From contig NZ_BMUC01000005.1 in NCBI RefSeq assembly GCF_014649995.1, positions 247,817 to 311,816 of the forward strand: a stretch of 64,000 bases of DNA, written 5' to 3'. Position numbers and translations under genes: made by a program. The notes beneath the pieces were generated by a model. That model saw only the letters and a list, made by a program, of their open reading frames with translations, was not told where the DNA came from and ran no database searches. Shown here in pieces: positions 35,732 to 43,836 of the stretch. The stretch comes from Streptomyces griseoflavus (GTDB taxonomy: Bacteria > Actinomycetota > Actinomycetes > Streptomycetales > Streptomycetaceae). How positions within the stretch are numbered: position 1 is the first letter of the stretch; the number at the start of each line of letters is the position of its first letter.

Positions 35732-36526
35732 GTGTCAACGCGTTCCCTCGGAGCAACTCTCGCCACCCTCATCCTGGGTGCCGCGACCGTACTCGGCCTG
35801 GCGCAACCCGCCGCGGCCGCCGGCCACAACTACGTGGCGCTCGGCGATTCCTATTCCTCCGGTGTGGGCGCCGGGAGCTACACGTCCGAGAGCGGTGACT
35901 GCAAGCGCAGCACCGCTGCCTACCCCCAGCTGTGGAAGAACGCCAACGCCCCGGCGTCGTTCAAGTTCGTCGCCTGCTCGGGCGCGACGACGACGAGCGT
36001 GGCCGGCACCCAGCTGAGCGCGCTGTCCTCCTCCACCACCCTCGTCAGCGTCACCGCGGGCGGCAACGACGTCGGCTTCGCGGACGTCATGCAGACCTGC
36101 GTGCTGCAGAGCGAGGCGACCTGCGTCTCCCGGGTCAACACCGCGGTCTCGCAGATGCAGAGCAGCCTCCCGGGCAAGCTCGACTCGCTGTACTCCGGCA
36201 TCCGCTCGCGTTCTCCGCAGGCGCGCGTGGTGGTCCTCGGATACCCGCGCTTCTACAAGCTGTCGGGCAGTTGCATCGCCGGCCTCACCGAGACCGAGCG
36301 CGGCGCGATCAACGACGCCGCCAACGTGCTGAACGGGGTGATCGCCAAGCGGGCGGCCAACTCCGGGTTCGCCTACTCCAGCGTGGTGGACGAGTTCACC
36401 GGACACGAGCTCTGCTCGGGCGACGCGTGGCTGCACAGCGTGACCTTCCCGATCGGCAACTCCTACCACCCGAAGGCCGTCGGCCAGTCGAGCGGATACC
36501 TGCCCGCCTTCCGCTCGGCCGTCTAG
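35732..36526 (+). CDS. Secreted SGNH/GDSL esterase
   Basis: This 264-residue secreted hydrolase has a signal peptide (residues 1-28: STRSLGATLATLILGAAT) and mature start AAAGHNYVALGDSYSSG. The SGNH blocks are GDSYSSG (nucleophile Ser near residue 38), VTAGGNDVGFAD and the C-terminal NSYHPKAVGQ with the catalytic His. It resembles Streptomyces SGNH esterases and phospholipases of the S. scabies esterase type. GTG 35732 is chosen because GAAGGGCGG is upstream; an in-frame GTG at 35702 would add 10 unlikely residues. The Cys residues likely form disulphides. It is convergent with the cobalt transporter ATPase gene and overlaps it by 4 nt. Confidence 0.9.
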   Translation: MSTRSLGATLATLILGAATVLGLAQPAAAAGHNYVALGDSYSSGVGAGSYTSESGDCKRSTAAYPQLWKNANAPASFKFVACSGATTTSVAGTQLSALSSSTTLVSVTAGGNDVGFADVMQTCVLQSEATCVSRVNTAVSQMQSSLPGKLDSLYSGIRSRSPQARVVVLGYPRFYKLSGSCIAGLTETERGAINDAANVLNGVIAKRAANSGFAYSSVVDEFTGHELCSGDAWLHSVTFPIGNSYHPKAVGQSSGYLPAFRSAV

Positions 36527-37404
36527 GACGGGCCCCCGGCCCCGGGTCCGCCCCGCGGGCGGCCGGAGGCCGGGAGGGCGGCCAGGGCCGCCAGCTCCTG
36601 TGGGGTGCGGGGACCGGCGGCCGCGTCGGCCGTCAGTCCCCGCGCCCGCAGGAACAGCCCGGCCGCCACACCCCACGGCAGCCGCAGACCGGCGGCGCGC
36701 AGCAGGTCCGTACGGGCCAGCAGTTCCGCGACGGGGCCGCGGCCGACCCCCGCCGGGGTCAGCAGGGCCGCGTCGTCGGCCCAGCGCAGGGCGAGATCCA
36801 CGTCGTGGGTGGCCATCACCACGGTGGTGCCGCCCTCGCGCAGCCCGTCCAGGGTGGCGAGCAGACGCTCCTGGCCGTCCGGGTCGAGGCCGGCCGTCGG
36901 CTCGTCCAGGATCAGGACGCGGGGCCGCATGGCGACCGCGCCCGCGATCGCCGTCCGCTTGCGCTGCCCGTAGGAGAGCAGGTGCGTGGGCCGGTCGGCG
37001 AGGGCCGTGATGTCCAGCGCGGCCAGCGCCTGAGTCACCCGGTCGCGTACCTGCGCGTCGGACAGGCCGAGGTTCAGCGGCCCGAACGACACGTCCTGCC
37101 CGACCGAGGCGGCGAACAACTGGTCGTCGGGATCCTGCACCACCAGCTGCACGGTGGTGCGCAGTGCCGTCAGACCCTTCCGGTCGTAGCGCACCGGCCG
37201 GCCCCCGACGGTCAACTCGCCGCCGGTCGGGCGCAGTCCGCCGCTCAGCAGCCGCATCAGTGTCGTCTTGCCGCTGCCGTTGCGTCCCAGCAGGGCCAGC
37301 GCCCGGCCCTCGCGCACCTCGAAGTCGAGGCCGCCGAGCACGGGCGGGCCGTCCTCGTAGGCGAACGACGCGTCCCGCAGCGCCACCAGCACGGACTCGC
37401 TCAC
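36523..37404 (-). CDS. cbiO: Cobalt ECF transporter ATP-binding protein
   Basis: This 293-residue ABC ATPase is the last gene of cbiMNQO. Walker A is GRNGSGKTT near residue 39, the Q-loop is VVQDPDDQLFA, the signature is LLSYGQRKR and Walker B is VLILDEPTAGLDPDG, with ATHDVDL as the switch His. The GTG at 37404 overlaps the cbiQ stop (GTGA); longer frames would run through cbiQ. The C-terminal 60 residues are an Ala/Gly-rich extension. It powers cobalt uptake together with CbiQ. Confidence 0.92.
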   Translation of the reverse strand: MSESVLVALRDASFAYEDGPPVLGGLDFEVREGRALALLGRNGSGKTTLMRLLSGGLRPTGGELTVGGRPVRYDRKGLTALRTTVQLVVQDPDDQLFAASVGQDVSFGPLNLGLSDAQVRDRVTQALAALDITALADRPTHLLSYGQRKRTAIAGAVAMRPRVLILDEPTAGLDPDGQERLLATLDGLREGGTTVVMATHDVDLALRWADDAALLTPAGVGRGPVAELLARTDLLRAAGLRLPWGVAAGLFLRARGLTADAAAGPRTPQELAALAALPASGRPRGGPGAGGPS

Positions 37405-38150
37405 GAGAAGGACCTTTCCAGTACGAGGGTGAGGGCGGCCAGCGCCGCCAGGAGCGCCACGCTCAGCGCCGTGAACCGCACGGAGACCCGGGCCTCGGGC
37501 ACCAGCACGCGCAGGGTGCCGTCGTAGCCGCGCCCGGCGAGTCCGGACTGCAGCCGTGCCGCCCGGTCGAAGGACCGCACGAACGCCGTCGCCCCGAGCC
37601 CGCCCAGGGAGCGCCACGTCGCCGCCCGGGTGGTGTGCCCGAGGCGCGCCGCCTGCGCCTGGCGGACCCGCCGTACGGAGTCGAGCAGCAGGAAGCTCAT
37701 CCGGTACGTCACCAGCGCCACGTCCACGAGCGGCGCGGGCACGCCCGCCCGCACCAGGCGCGGCAGCAGATCCGACAGGGGAGTGGTGAACGCGAACAGC
37801 AGCACCCCGAGGGACGCCGCCGACGTGCGCAGCAGCAACTCCGCGGCGCGCAGCGGCCCGTCGTCGGCCGGTGACACCAAGCCGCCCGGTCCGCCCACCC
37901 GCACCAGCAGGGTGAGCGCCCCGGTGACGCAGAAGCCCAGCGGCACCCGGTACGCCCGCCACAGCCGGCGCCCCGGCACCCCCGCCGGGCCGAGCAGCAC
38001 CGCGAGCGCGGTCACCAGGACCAGGGCCGCGCCCGGCCAGGGCGGCAGCGAGACGGCCAGCACGGTGAGGCCGAGCCCCAGCACGGCCTTGTCCAGGGGA
38101 TGGCGGCGGCGCCAGCGACTGCTGTGCGCCGCCGCGTCGATCGGCAGCAC
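37401..38150 (-). CDS. cbiQ: Cobalt ECF transporter T component
   Basis: This 249-residue membrane protein has about five hydrophobic segments and the T-component motifs SFDRAARLQSGLAGRGYDGTL and RMSFLLLDSVRRVRQAQ, which couple CbiO to the substrate-binding CbiMN. It starts with GTG at 38150, six nt after the cbiN stop, and overlaps cbiO by 4 nt, so the four genes are one transcript. Confidence 0.92.
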   Translation of the reverse strand: MLPIDAAAHSSRWRRRHPLDKAVLGLGLTVLAVSLPPWPGAALVLVTALAVLLGPAGVPGRRLWRAYRVPLGFCVTGALTLLVRVGGPGGLVSPADDGPLRAAELLLRTSAASLGVLLFAFTTPLSDLLPRLVRAGVPAPLVDVALVTYRMSFLLLDSVRRVRQAQAARLGHTTRAATWRSLGGLGATAFVRSFDRAARLQSGLAGRGYDGTLRVLVPEARVSVRFTALSVALLAALAALTLVLERSFS

Positions 38151-38156
38151 CGGCCG

Positions 38157-38534
38157 TCAGACCGTCCGCTCGGGGACGGCCCCGTCCCCGTCCCCGGGGC
38201 CGGCTCCCGCGCCCGGCCCGGCCTGCTCCCGCGCCCGGTCCTCGCCCTGCCGCCGCCCGCGCCGCAGTCCGAAGTAGTAGGCGAGGACACCCGCGCCGAT
38301 CGCCGCCTGGAGGGCGAACAGCGCCGACTCGACCTCACCGGACGGCGGTTCGTACAAGGGGGAGAACCACGGCTCGTAGTCCGGGTCGATCTCGGTGATC
38401 GCCGTCTCCGCCTCGGCGTCCGCTCCGGTGAACGGCTCCTCCTTGTGGTCGCCGAGCCCGAGCACCAGCGGCAGCGCCGCGAGCGCGGCCACCAGGAGCA
38501 GCAGCACCGTGTTGATCCTCGCGTCGCGGCTCAC
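38157..38534 (-). CDS. cbiN: Cobalt transporter component CbiN
   Basis: This 125-residue protein has two hydrophobic segments, [22 protein letters not shown] and [21 protein letters not shown], with the exported loop [25 protein letters not shown] that is characteristic of CbiN. The 30-residue Gly/Arg-rich tail is specific to this copy. GTG 38534 overlaps the cbiM stop (GTGA). It assists CbiM in cobalt loading. Confidence 0.92.
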   Translation of the reverse strand: MSRDARINTVLLLLVAALAALPLVLGLGDHKEEPFTGADAEAETAITEIDPDYEPWFSPLYEPPSGEVESALFALQAAIGAGVLAYYFGLRRGRRQGEDRAREQAGPGAGAGPGDGDGAVPERTV

Positions 38535-39241
38535 GGGGTCACCGCCCCGGACGGCTTCGCCGGCTTCCGCCCGGCCACCGACGTCACCAGCACTCCCAGC
38601 CGGGTCAGTTCGCCCCGGCTGGACTGCACCAGCATGCGCATCACCAGCACGGTCAGCAGGCCCTCGCTGACCGCGAGCGGGATCTGCGTCAGCGCGAAGA
38701 CGGCACCGAACTTGGCCAGGGCGCCGGTGAATCCGCTGCCCGGGTCGGGGAAGGCGAGCGCCAGCTGCACGCTCGTCACGCAGTACGTCGACAGGTCGGC
38801 GGCGAACGCGCCGAAGAACACCGCGGCCATCAGCGGCACGCCCGAGCGGCGCAGCAGCCGGTAGAGGCCGTACCCGGCCCACGGGCCGACGACGGCCATC
38901 GAGAAGACGTTGGCGCCGAGCGTGGTCAGCCCGCCGTGGGCGAGCAGCAGCGCCTGGAACAGCAGGGTGATGGTGCCCAGCACCGCCATGACCGGCGGCC
39001 GGAACAGGATCGCGCCGAGTCCCGTGCCGGTGGGGTGGGAGCAGCTTCCCGTCACCGACGGAAGTTTCAGCGCGGACAGGACGAAGGTGAACGCTCCCGA
39101 GGCGCCCAGCAGCAGCGTGCTCTCGGGGTGTTCCCTCACTTCACGGATGAGCGACCGGGCTCCGTGGACGACGAACGGCGCCGACGCGGCGCCCCAGGCG
39201 ACCGCGTGCACCGGTGGCAGAAAACCCTCGGCTATGTGCAT
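38531..39241 (-). CDS. cbiM: Cobalt transporter substrate-specific component CbiM
   Basis: This 236-residue membrane protein starts [13 protein letters not shown]; the N-terminal His is the metal ligand of the Co/Ni S component. Other motifs are [22 protein letters not shown] and [18 protein letters not shown]. It is the first gene of the cbiMNQO operon and follows a cobalamin riboswitch. Cobalt rather than nickel is indicated by the riboswitch and by CbiN. Confidence 0.95.
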   Translation of the reverse strand: MHIAEGFLPPVHAVAWGAASAPFVVHGARSLIREVREHPESTLLLGASGAFTFVLSALKLPSVTGSCSHPTGTGLGAILFRPPVMAVLGTITLLFQALLLAHGGLTTLGANVFSMAVVGPWAGYGLYRLLRRSGVPLMAAVFFGAFAADLSTYCVTSVQLALAFPDPGSGFTGALAKFGAVFALTQIPLAVSEGLLTVLVMRMLVQSSRGELTRLGVLVTSVAGRKPAKPSGAVTP

Positions 39242-39279
39242 GGCTCAGCAGACCCTCTCCAGCACCTCGTGGATGGTTG

Positions 39280-39450
39280 ACGCGCCTTGGCCGGTCTCCT
39301 GGCTGACGGGTACCACCGCCCGTGCTCCGCCTTCCCGGGTCCCGAAGGACCCAGTGGCTGCCCGTGAGGGCCGGAGCCGGACTTCCCGATCACAGTGGCG
39401 AGGGCCGCACCGGTATCGCACCGATTTCCCGTCACCAAGGCGTGGCGACA
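39280..39450 (-). promoter_or_regulatory. Cobalamin riboswitch (cbiMNQO leader)
   Basis: Read on the minus strand the leader contains, in order, GGAAATCGGTGCGAT, the GCCACTGTGAT block, GGGAAGTCC, AGCCACTGGGT, GGGAAGGCGG and AGCCAGGAGACCGGCC. These are the conserved elements of the adenosylcobalamin aptamer, and the GCCAGGAGACC-type end is the closing part. It begins about 210 nt before cbiM and ends about 40 nt before it. B12 binding should repress cobalt import. Boundaries are approximate. Confidence 0.9.
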
Positions 39451-39552
39451 GTAGTGCCCGTCCCGGTCCGGTGACAAGCGGCCACCGGGAGCGCGCGGAC
39501 AGTGAGACGTCCACCCGGGAACCCCCGGAGGGGAACATCCACATTGTTCGGG

Positions 39553-39591
39553 GGGTGACATTAGTGTGCGGCACACAGTATCGTGTGGGTT
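39553..39591 (+). promoter_or_regulatory. Candidate promoter/operator of the PadR gene
   Basis: GTGACATTAGTGTGCGGCACACAGTATCGTGTGG directly precedes the padR GTG; TGTGC-g-GCACA (39563-39573) is a short palindrome followed by a second GTGTG. There is no clear ribosome-binding site, so a leaderless transcript is likely. PadR proteins commonly bind such palindromes over their own promoters. The rest of 39451-39591 holds nothing else recognised. Confidence 0.4.
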
Positions 39592-39930
39592 GTGTCCGTA
39601 GAAGAACTGACCCTGAGCCAGGCGCAGGAACTGCGCCGCGGGACGGTGGTGCTCGCCTGTCTGGCGCTGCTCCGGAAACCGCAGTACGGCTATGCGCTCC
39701 TGGAGACGCTCGACGACGCGGGGGTCACCGTCGACGGAAACACGCTGTACCCACTGCTGCGGCGCCTGGAGAAACAAGGGCTGCTGACCAGCGAGTGGAA
39801 CACCGACGAGTCCCGGCCCCGCAAGTTCTACCGCGTCAGCCCCGACGGATCCCGCGTCCGGGAGGGCCTGGTGCGTGAATGGCAGGACCTTGTCGCTTCG
39901 ATCTCACGACTCACCAAGGAGAACGAATGA
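39592..39930 (+). CDS. PadR family transcriptional regulator
   Basis: This 112-residue regulator has the PadR N-terminal winged helix: RRGTVVLACLALLRKPQYGYALLETL, then VDGNTLYPLLRRLEKQGLL and SRPRKFYRVSPDG. GTG 39592 (MSVEELTLSQ) fits the family start better than the in-frame GTG at 39583. It overlaps the next gene by 4 nt (ATGA). Such PadR-HAAS pairs are common in actinobacteria and Firmicutes, with the regulator probably controlling the membrane protein. Confidence 0.9.
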   Translation: MSVEELTLSQAQELRRGTVVLACLALLRKPQYGYALLETLDDAGVTVDGNTLYPLLRRLEKQGLLTSEWNTDESRPRKFYRVSPDGSRVREGLVREWQDLVASISRLTKENE

Positions 39931-40865
39931 GTACGGGGGTGCTCACCGAGCGCTACGTCCACGAGGTCGTCCGGCGGCTTCCGGCGGACCAGCGTGACGA
40001 CGTGGCCCAAGAGCTCCGCGCCACCATCGCCGACACCATCGACGGCCGGGGTGGCGACGACCACCAGGCGGCCGAACGGGAGGTGCTCGGCGAACTGGGG
40101 GACCCGGTGCGGTACGCGGCCCAGTACACCGAACGGCCGCTGGTCCTGATCGGCCCCGACCTGTACCCGGCCTACGTACGGGTGTTGACCACCCTGGTGG
40201 CCGGCGTGCTGCCGGTCCTCTCCCTCGGGCTCGCCCTGCTGGAGGTGGCCGACGGCGGCGGCCTCGGCGACGCCGTGCGCGTCGGCGCCGGCACGCTGAT
40301 AGGCGTCGGCGCCCAGCTGGTCGCCGCGATCACGGTGGTGTTCGCGGTGAACGAGCGGATCAGGTATCGCCGCGGCACCACGGGCGACCGCTGGACGCCG
40401 GACGAACTGCCCGACGTCCCGCAGCAGGACAAGGGCGGTGTCGCGGCCCTGGCCGCCGTGGCGTGGAACGTGCTGCTGTTCGCCCTGATCGTCTGGCAGC
40501 ACACCGCCGAGCCGTACCGGGCGGACGACGGGGAGCACCTGGAGGTGCTGAACCCGGACCTGTGGTCGGGCTGGCTCTGGCCGGTCCTGGCCGGTCTCGC
40601 CGGTCTCGCGGTGGTCGGGGTGGCACGGGTGGCCGGGCAGGGCTGGACCGTCCGGCTGGCCGGCTGGTACGCGCTCGCCCACGCGGTGTTCACGCTGCCG
40701 CTGGCCTGGGTGCTGTACCGGCAGGAGCTGTTCAACCCCGACTTCCTCGCCGACGCCACGACCCTCTGGGAGTCGCAGGAATCGGTCTACGGCGGGGCGG
40801 CGCTCATCGTGCTCGCCATCGGCGTCACCTCGGTGGCCAAGGCGTACCGCACGGCGCTGCGCTGA
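39927..40865 (+). CDS. HAAS-domain membrane protein
   Basis: This 312-residue protein has a soluble N-terminal HAAS-like domain (about 1-75: YVHEVVRRLPADQRDDVAQELRATI, EVLGELGDPVRYAAQY) followed by about six membrane segments. The domain often co-occurs with PadR regulators in two-gene systems and is thought to sense and relay membrane signals. The ATG overlaps the PadR stop. The ligand is unknown. Confidence 0.85.
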   Translation: MSTGVLTERYVHEVVRRLPADQRDDVAQELRATIADTIDGRGGDDHQAAEREVLGELGDPVRYAAQYTERPLVLIGPDLYPAYVRVLTTLVAGVLPVLSLGLALLEVADGGGLGDAVRVGAGTLIGVGAQLVAAITVVFAVNERIRYRRGTTGDRWTPDELPDVPQQDKGGVAALAAVAWNVLLFALIVWQHTAEPYRADDGEHLEVLNPDLWSGWLWPVLAGLAGLAVVGVARVAGQGWTVRLAGWYALAHAVFTLPLAWVLYRQELFNPDFLADATTLWESQESVYGGAALIVLAIGVTSVAKAYRTALR

Positions 40866-40881
40866 CCGCGGGGAACGAACG

Positions 40882-40921
40882 GAAGGGGGGCTGCCCGGTC
40901 ACGACCGGGCAGCCCTCCTTC
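40882..40921. terminator. Bidirectional terminator hairpin
   Basis: GGGCTGCCCGGT (40888-40899) and ACCGGGCAGCCC (40904-40915) form a 12-bp stem with a 4-nt loop, extended by GAAGG/CCTTC on the outside. It separates the convergent HAAS gene and the acyl-activating enzyme gene and marks the apparent left edge of the NRPS cluster. Confidence 0.8.
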
Positions 40922-40930
40922 GGGCTCGGC

Positions 40931-42433
40931 TCACGCCGTGCTCAGCCCGGCCCGGATCCGGTTGCGGTCGACCTTCCCCGTCGACGTCCTCGGCAACGGC
41001 TCGGACACCATCTCGAACACGCTCGGCACGGCCGCCCGCACCGACCGCTCCGCACAGTACTGACGCAGGGCCAGGACACCGACGGAGCCGGGCGCGACCG
41101 GCCGCACGGTCGCGTGCAGACGGTGGCCGGCGACCGGGTCGGGGAGCGCGACGACGGCCGCCTCGGCGACGGCCGGGTGCTCCAGCAGGACGCTCTCGAC
41201 GTGCTGGGTGCTGACCTGGGTGCCGCGCACCTTGACCATGTGGTCGGTGCGCCCGAGCACGCTCAGCGAACCGTCCTCGTGCCACCGGACGATGTCGCCG
41301 CTGCGGTAGTACACCACCCCGGGCACGCCGTCGCGGTGCGGGGCGAACTTCGGGCCGCCGGGCACGTTGACGTAACCCGTGGTCTGGAACGGCGTGCTGA
41401 CGAGCAGTTCCCCCTGGCCGGGACCGGCCAGGGCGCGCCCGTCGTCCCCGGTGACCAGCCAGCGGACGCCCGGCAGCGGGCGGCCGATCGGCAGCGGGGC
41501 GGTGACCGGTCCGCCGCGGTCCACCTCGTGCAGGAAGCTGTTGTTCGTCTCGGTGCAGCCGTAGTTGTTGAACCAGCGGGCGCTCGGGAACACCGGGGGC
41601 AGACCCGCCAGCACCCGGGCCGGCATCGCCTCCCCGGCGAAGACCAGGTGCCGCGCGGTGGTCAGAGGGCCCGCCTCCGCCGCGGCCCGCGAGAGCAGCT
41701 CGAACAGCAGGGGAACGCCCTGGATCAGCGTGACGCGGTGGCCGGTGACCAGGCCGTGCAGATAGCGCGCCGAGGTGCCCCGCTCGGGGTCGGCCAGCAC
41801 CACCGTCCCGCCGTGCGCGAGGGTGCTCCACACGTCCAGCAGGCACAGGTCGAAGTTGAGCGGCGCGTAGTTGAGGACCGTGGCGCCCGGCCCGAGCGGG
41901 AAGGTGTCCGCCGCCCACGCGGTGAACCGGGCCACCGCCCCCTGGGACAGCGGCACGATCTTCGGCAGGCCCGTCGAACCGGACGTGGTCAGCAGGAAGC
42001 CGGTGTCGCCGTCGGCGACCTCGGCGGGCGGGCGCGGGTCCCCGCTGCCGTCGCCCGGAGCGGCCGCGGACGGGTCGACCACGACGTCCACCAGCGGATC
42101 GCCGGCCAGCCCGAGGACCACCGCGCATCCGGCCTGCCCGTACAGCTCCTTGAGCGGCAGGTCGGGCAGTTCGTGGGAGGGCAGCAGGAAGCCGCGGCCT
42201 GCCATCAGACAGCCCAGGACGAGGGCCACCGCCTCCGGCGACTTCCGCAGCCGCAGGCCCACCGGGCGGCCGGTCTGCGGCGCGGCGGCCTCCACCTGGG
42301 CGCGGGCCCGGCAGGCCATGGCGTGCAGCTCCCCGTACGTGGTGGTCCGGTCCTCCCAGACGAGCGCGGGGGCGGACGGCCGCTCGGCGGCCCGGGCGGT
42401 GAACGCCGCGGCGAGGGGCGCGGGGGCGGTCAT
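40931..42433 (-). CDS. Stand-alone acyl/aminoacyl-activating adenylation enzyme
   Basis: This 500-residue ANL enzyme has P-loop TTSGSTGLPKIVP, NNYGCTETNN as the A5 motif, YYRSGDIVRWHEDG and LPRTSTGKVDRNRIR with the catalytic Lys. It starts MTAPAPLAAAFTARAAERP and lacks attached T or C domains. The ATG overlaps the ACP stop (TCAT), so the two are coupled. It probably loads a carboxylic acid onto the adjacent ACP as starter or tail of the peptide. The substrate is not predictable from the pocket here. Confidence 0.85.
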   Translation of the reverse strand: MTAPAPLAAAFTARAAERPSAPALVWEDRTTTYGELHAMACRARAQVEAAAPQTGRPVGLRLRKSPEAVALVLGCLMAGRGFLLPSHELPDLPLKELYGQAGCAVVLGLAGDPLVDVVVDPSAAAPGDGSGDPRPPAEVADGDTGFLLTTSGSTGLPKIVPLSQGAVARFTAWAADTFPLGPGATVLNYAPLNFDLCLLDVWSTLAHGGTVVLADPERGTSARYLHGLVTGHRVTLIQGVPLLFELLSRAAAEAGPLTTARHLVFAGEAMPARVLAGLPPVFPSARWFNNYGCTETNNSFLHEVDRGGPVTAPLPIGRPLPGVRWLVTGDDGRALAGPGQGELLVSTPFQTTGYVNVPGGPKFAPHRDGVPGVVYYRSGDIVRWHEDGSLSVLGRTDHMVKVRGTQVSTQHVESVLLEHPAVAEAAVVALPDPVAGHRLHATVRPVAPGSVGVLALRQYCAERSVRAAVPSVFEMVSEPLPRTSTGKVDRNRIRAGLSTA

Positions 42434-42729
42434 GAGCGCCCCGTCCCGGCCACCGCCCGCCCGGCGGTGGCCCGGATGGCGCGCACGGTGCGGAAGTTGC
42501 GTCCGACGAGTTCCTCGTCGGGCAGGTCGACACCGTGCTCGTCCGTCAGCCAGGCCGCGATGTGCAGGACCGCGAGGCTGTCGATCACCGCGGTGGCGAG
42601 CAGGTCGTACTCCGGGTCGAGATCGGTGGCGTCGAGACCGGGAAGGAAGCGCTCGACGAGGAAGCCGGCGATGTCCGCCTCGGAGGGGGCGGGAGGCATC
42701 ACCGGCGCGGACGGCGGATCGGCGGCCAT
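42430..42729 (-). CDS. Acyl carrier protein
   Basis: This 99-residue ACP has the phosphopantetheine site AVIDSLAVL (Ser in DSL), with the helix LDPEYDLLATAVIDSLAVLHI before it and a C-terminal Arg-rich tail. It is co-transcribed with the adenylation enzyme (overlapping) and lies just after the KAS III-like gene. It is the likely carrier of the tail or starter unit. Activation would be by the PPTase encoded at 46496. Confidence 0.88.
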   Translation of the reverse strand: MAADPPSAPVMPPAPSEADIAGFLVERFLPGLDATDLDPEYDLLATAVIDSLAVLHIAAWLTDEHGVDLPDEELVGRNFRTVRAIRATAGRAVAGTGRS

Positions 42730-42776
42730 GTTTCGGTACGTCCTTTCGCAGGTGCTGACGTGCTGGGCGCGCCGGC

Positions 42777-43805
42777 TCACACTTCGACGAGCGTGCAGAA
42801 CCAGTGCATCCCGGGGGACGCGACGCCGGTGAGGGCCACCAGGTCCCCGAGGGCCAGTTCGCCGGCCTCGATGTGCCGCCAGAGGCAGACCAGTTGGTCG
42901 GCGCAGCCCATGTGGCCCAGGGAGCGGGCCAGTTCGGCGTTGGTACGGGTGAGGGGCATGCCGACGGCGTCGGCGACCGCCCGGAACGTCTGCTGGTTGT
43001 CGTTGATGTGGATCAGCCGGGTCAGTTCGGACCGGTCCCGTCCCGCGCGGGCCAGGGCCTCGTCGACGACGTCCGCGATCCGCCCCGTGGTTTCCTTCAG
43101 GAACGCCTGGAAGCGCTCCGGGTCCCGGTCGAAGTGCCGGTAGACGGAGGCCATCGGGCTGACGTCCTTCAGTCCGCTTCCCGGCGGCGGCAGCGGCACG
43201 GCGGCTCCGCCGTACTCGATGCGGAACAGGTCCGCGTACTCCGGGTTGGTGAACTGCGCCGAGGACAGCCGGCGCAGCCGCGGGTGCCCGCGGCGGACGA
43301 CGGCGGCGACGGCTCCGTCGCTGGCGACGCAGCCGTTGAAGTCCATCCGGTTGCCGTGCGCCTCGCTCATCACGTTGACCAGGACGACCAGCGCGGTCTC
43401 GACGCCGGGGGACAGGGCCATCGCGCCGGCGGCGTGGTCCAGGGCGGGTGCCCACGCCGCGCAGGCCTGCGTGAACAGCGTGGTGGGCGTGGAGTGCGCG
43501 CCCAGGGCGCGCGCCACGGCCGCCGAGGGGTCCCAGCCCAGGTAGTCCGGCACGTCGGAGTTGCCGACGACGATCAGGTCGAGGTCGGCGGCGGTGACGT
43601 CGGCGTTCTCCAGGGCCTCCCGCGCGGCCCCGGCGGCCAGGTCGACCGCGGTGACGCCGGGTGCGGCGCGGTGGTAGGTCCGGTAGCCGAGGGCCGTGAC
43701 CGCCTCGGGATCGGGAACGTAGTCGGCCGCCGTCGCCGCCACGTCGAGTCGCTCGCCGAAGGCCATGCCCGTGGCGACGATGCCCAACTCCGGTGACGTG
43801 CCCAT
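42777..43805 (-). CDS. KAS III-like ketoacyl synthase
   Basis: This 342-residue thiolase-fold protein has the active-site Cys in LFTQACAAWAP near residue 115. The usual KAS III second and third catalytic residues (His and Asn) are not in their normal contexts: the HQAN-like region reads LIHINDNQQT and the GNTSAAS-like region reads LGHMGCADQL. Acyltransferase-type KAS III enzymes with an altered third residue are known in secondary metabolism. It could make a starter or transfer an acyl group to the adjacent ACP. It is followed 47 bp later by the ACP. Confidence 0.8.
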   Translation of the reverse strand: MGTSPELGIVATGMAFGERLDVAATAADYVPDPEAVTALGYRTYHRAAPGVTAVDLAAGAAREALENADVTAADLDLIVVGNSDVPDYLGWDPSAAVARALGAHSTPTTLFTQACAAWAPALDHAAGAMALSPGVETALVVLVNVMSEAHGNRMDFNGCVASDGAVAAVVRRGHPRLRRLSSAQFTNPEYADLFRIEYGGAAVPLPPPGSGLKDVSPMASVYRHFDRDPERFQAFLKETTGRIADVVDEALARAGRDRSELTRLIHINDNQQTFRAVADAVGMPLTRTNAELARSLGHMGCADQLVCLWRHIEAGELALGDLVALTGVASPGMHWFCTLVEV

Positions 43806-43836
43806 GCGTGCTTCCTTCCCTGCCGGCGCGGGTGGA

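Noticed and set aside
36523-37962. A 479-residue CbiO with an N-terminal extension
   Set aside because: The extension is a shifted frame through cbiQ; GTG 37404 overlaps the cbiQ stop and starts the normal ATPase.
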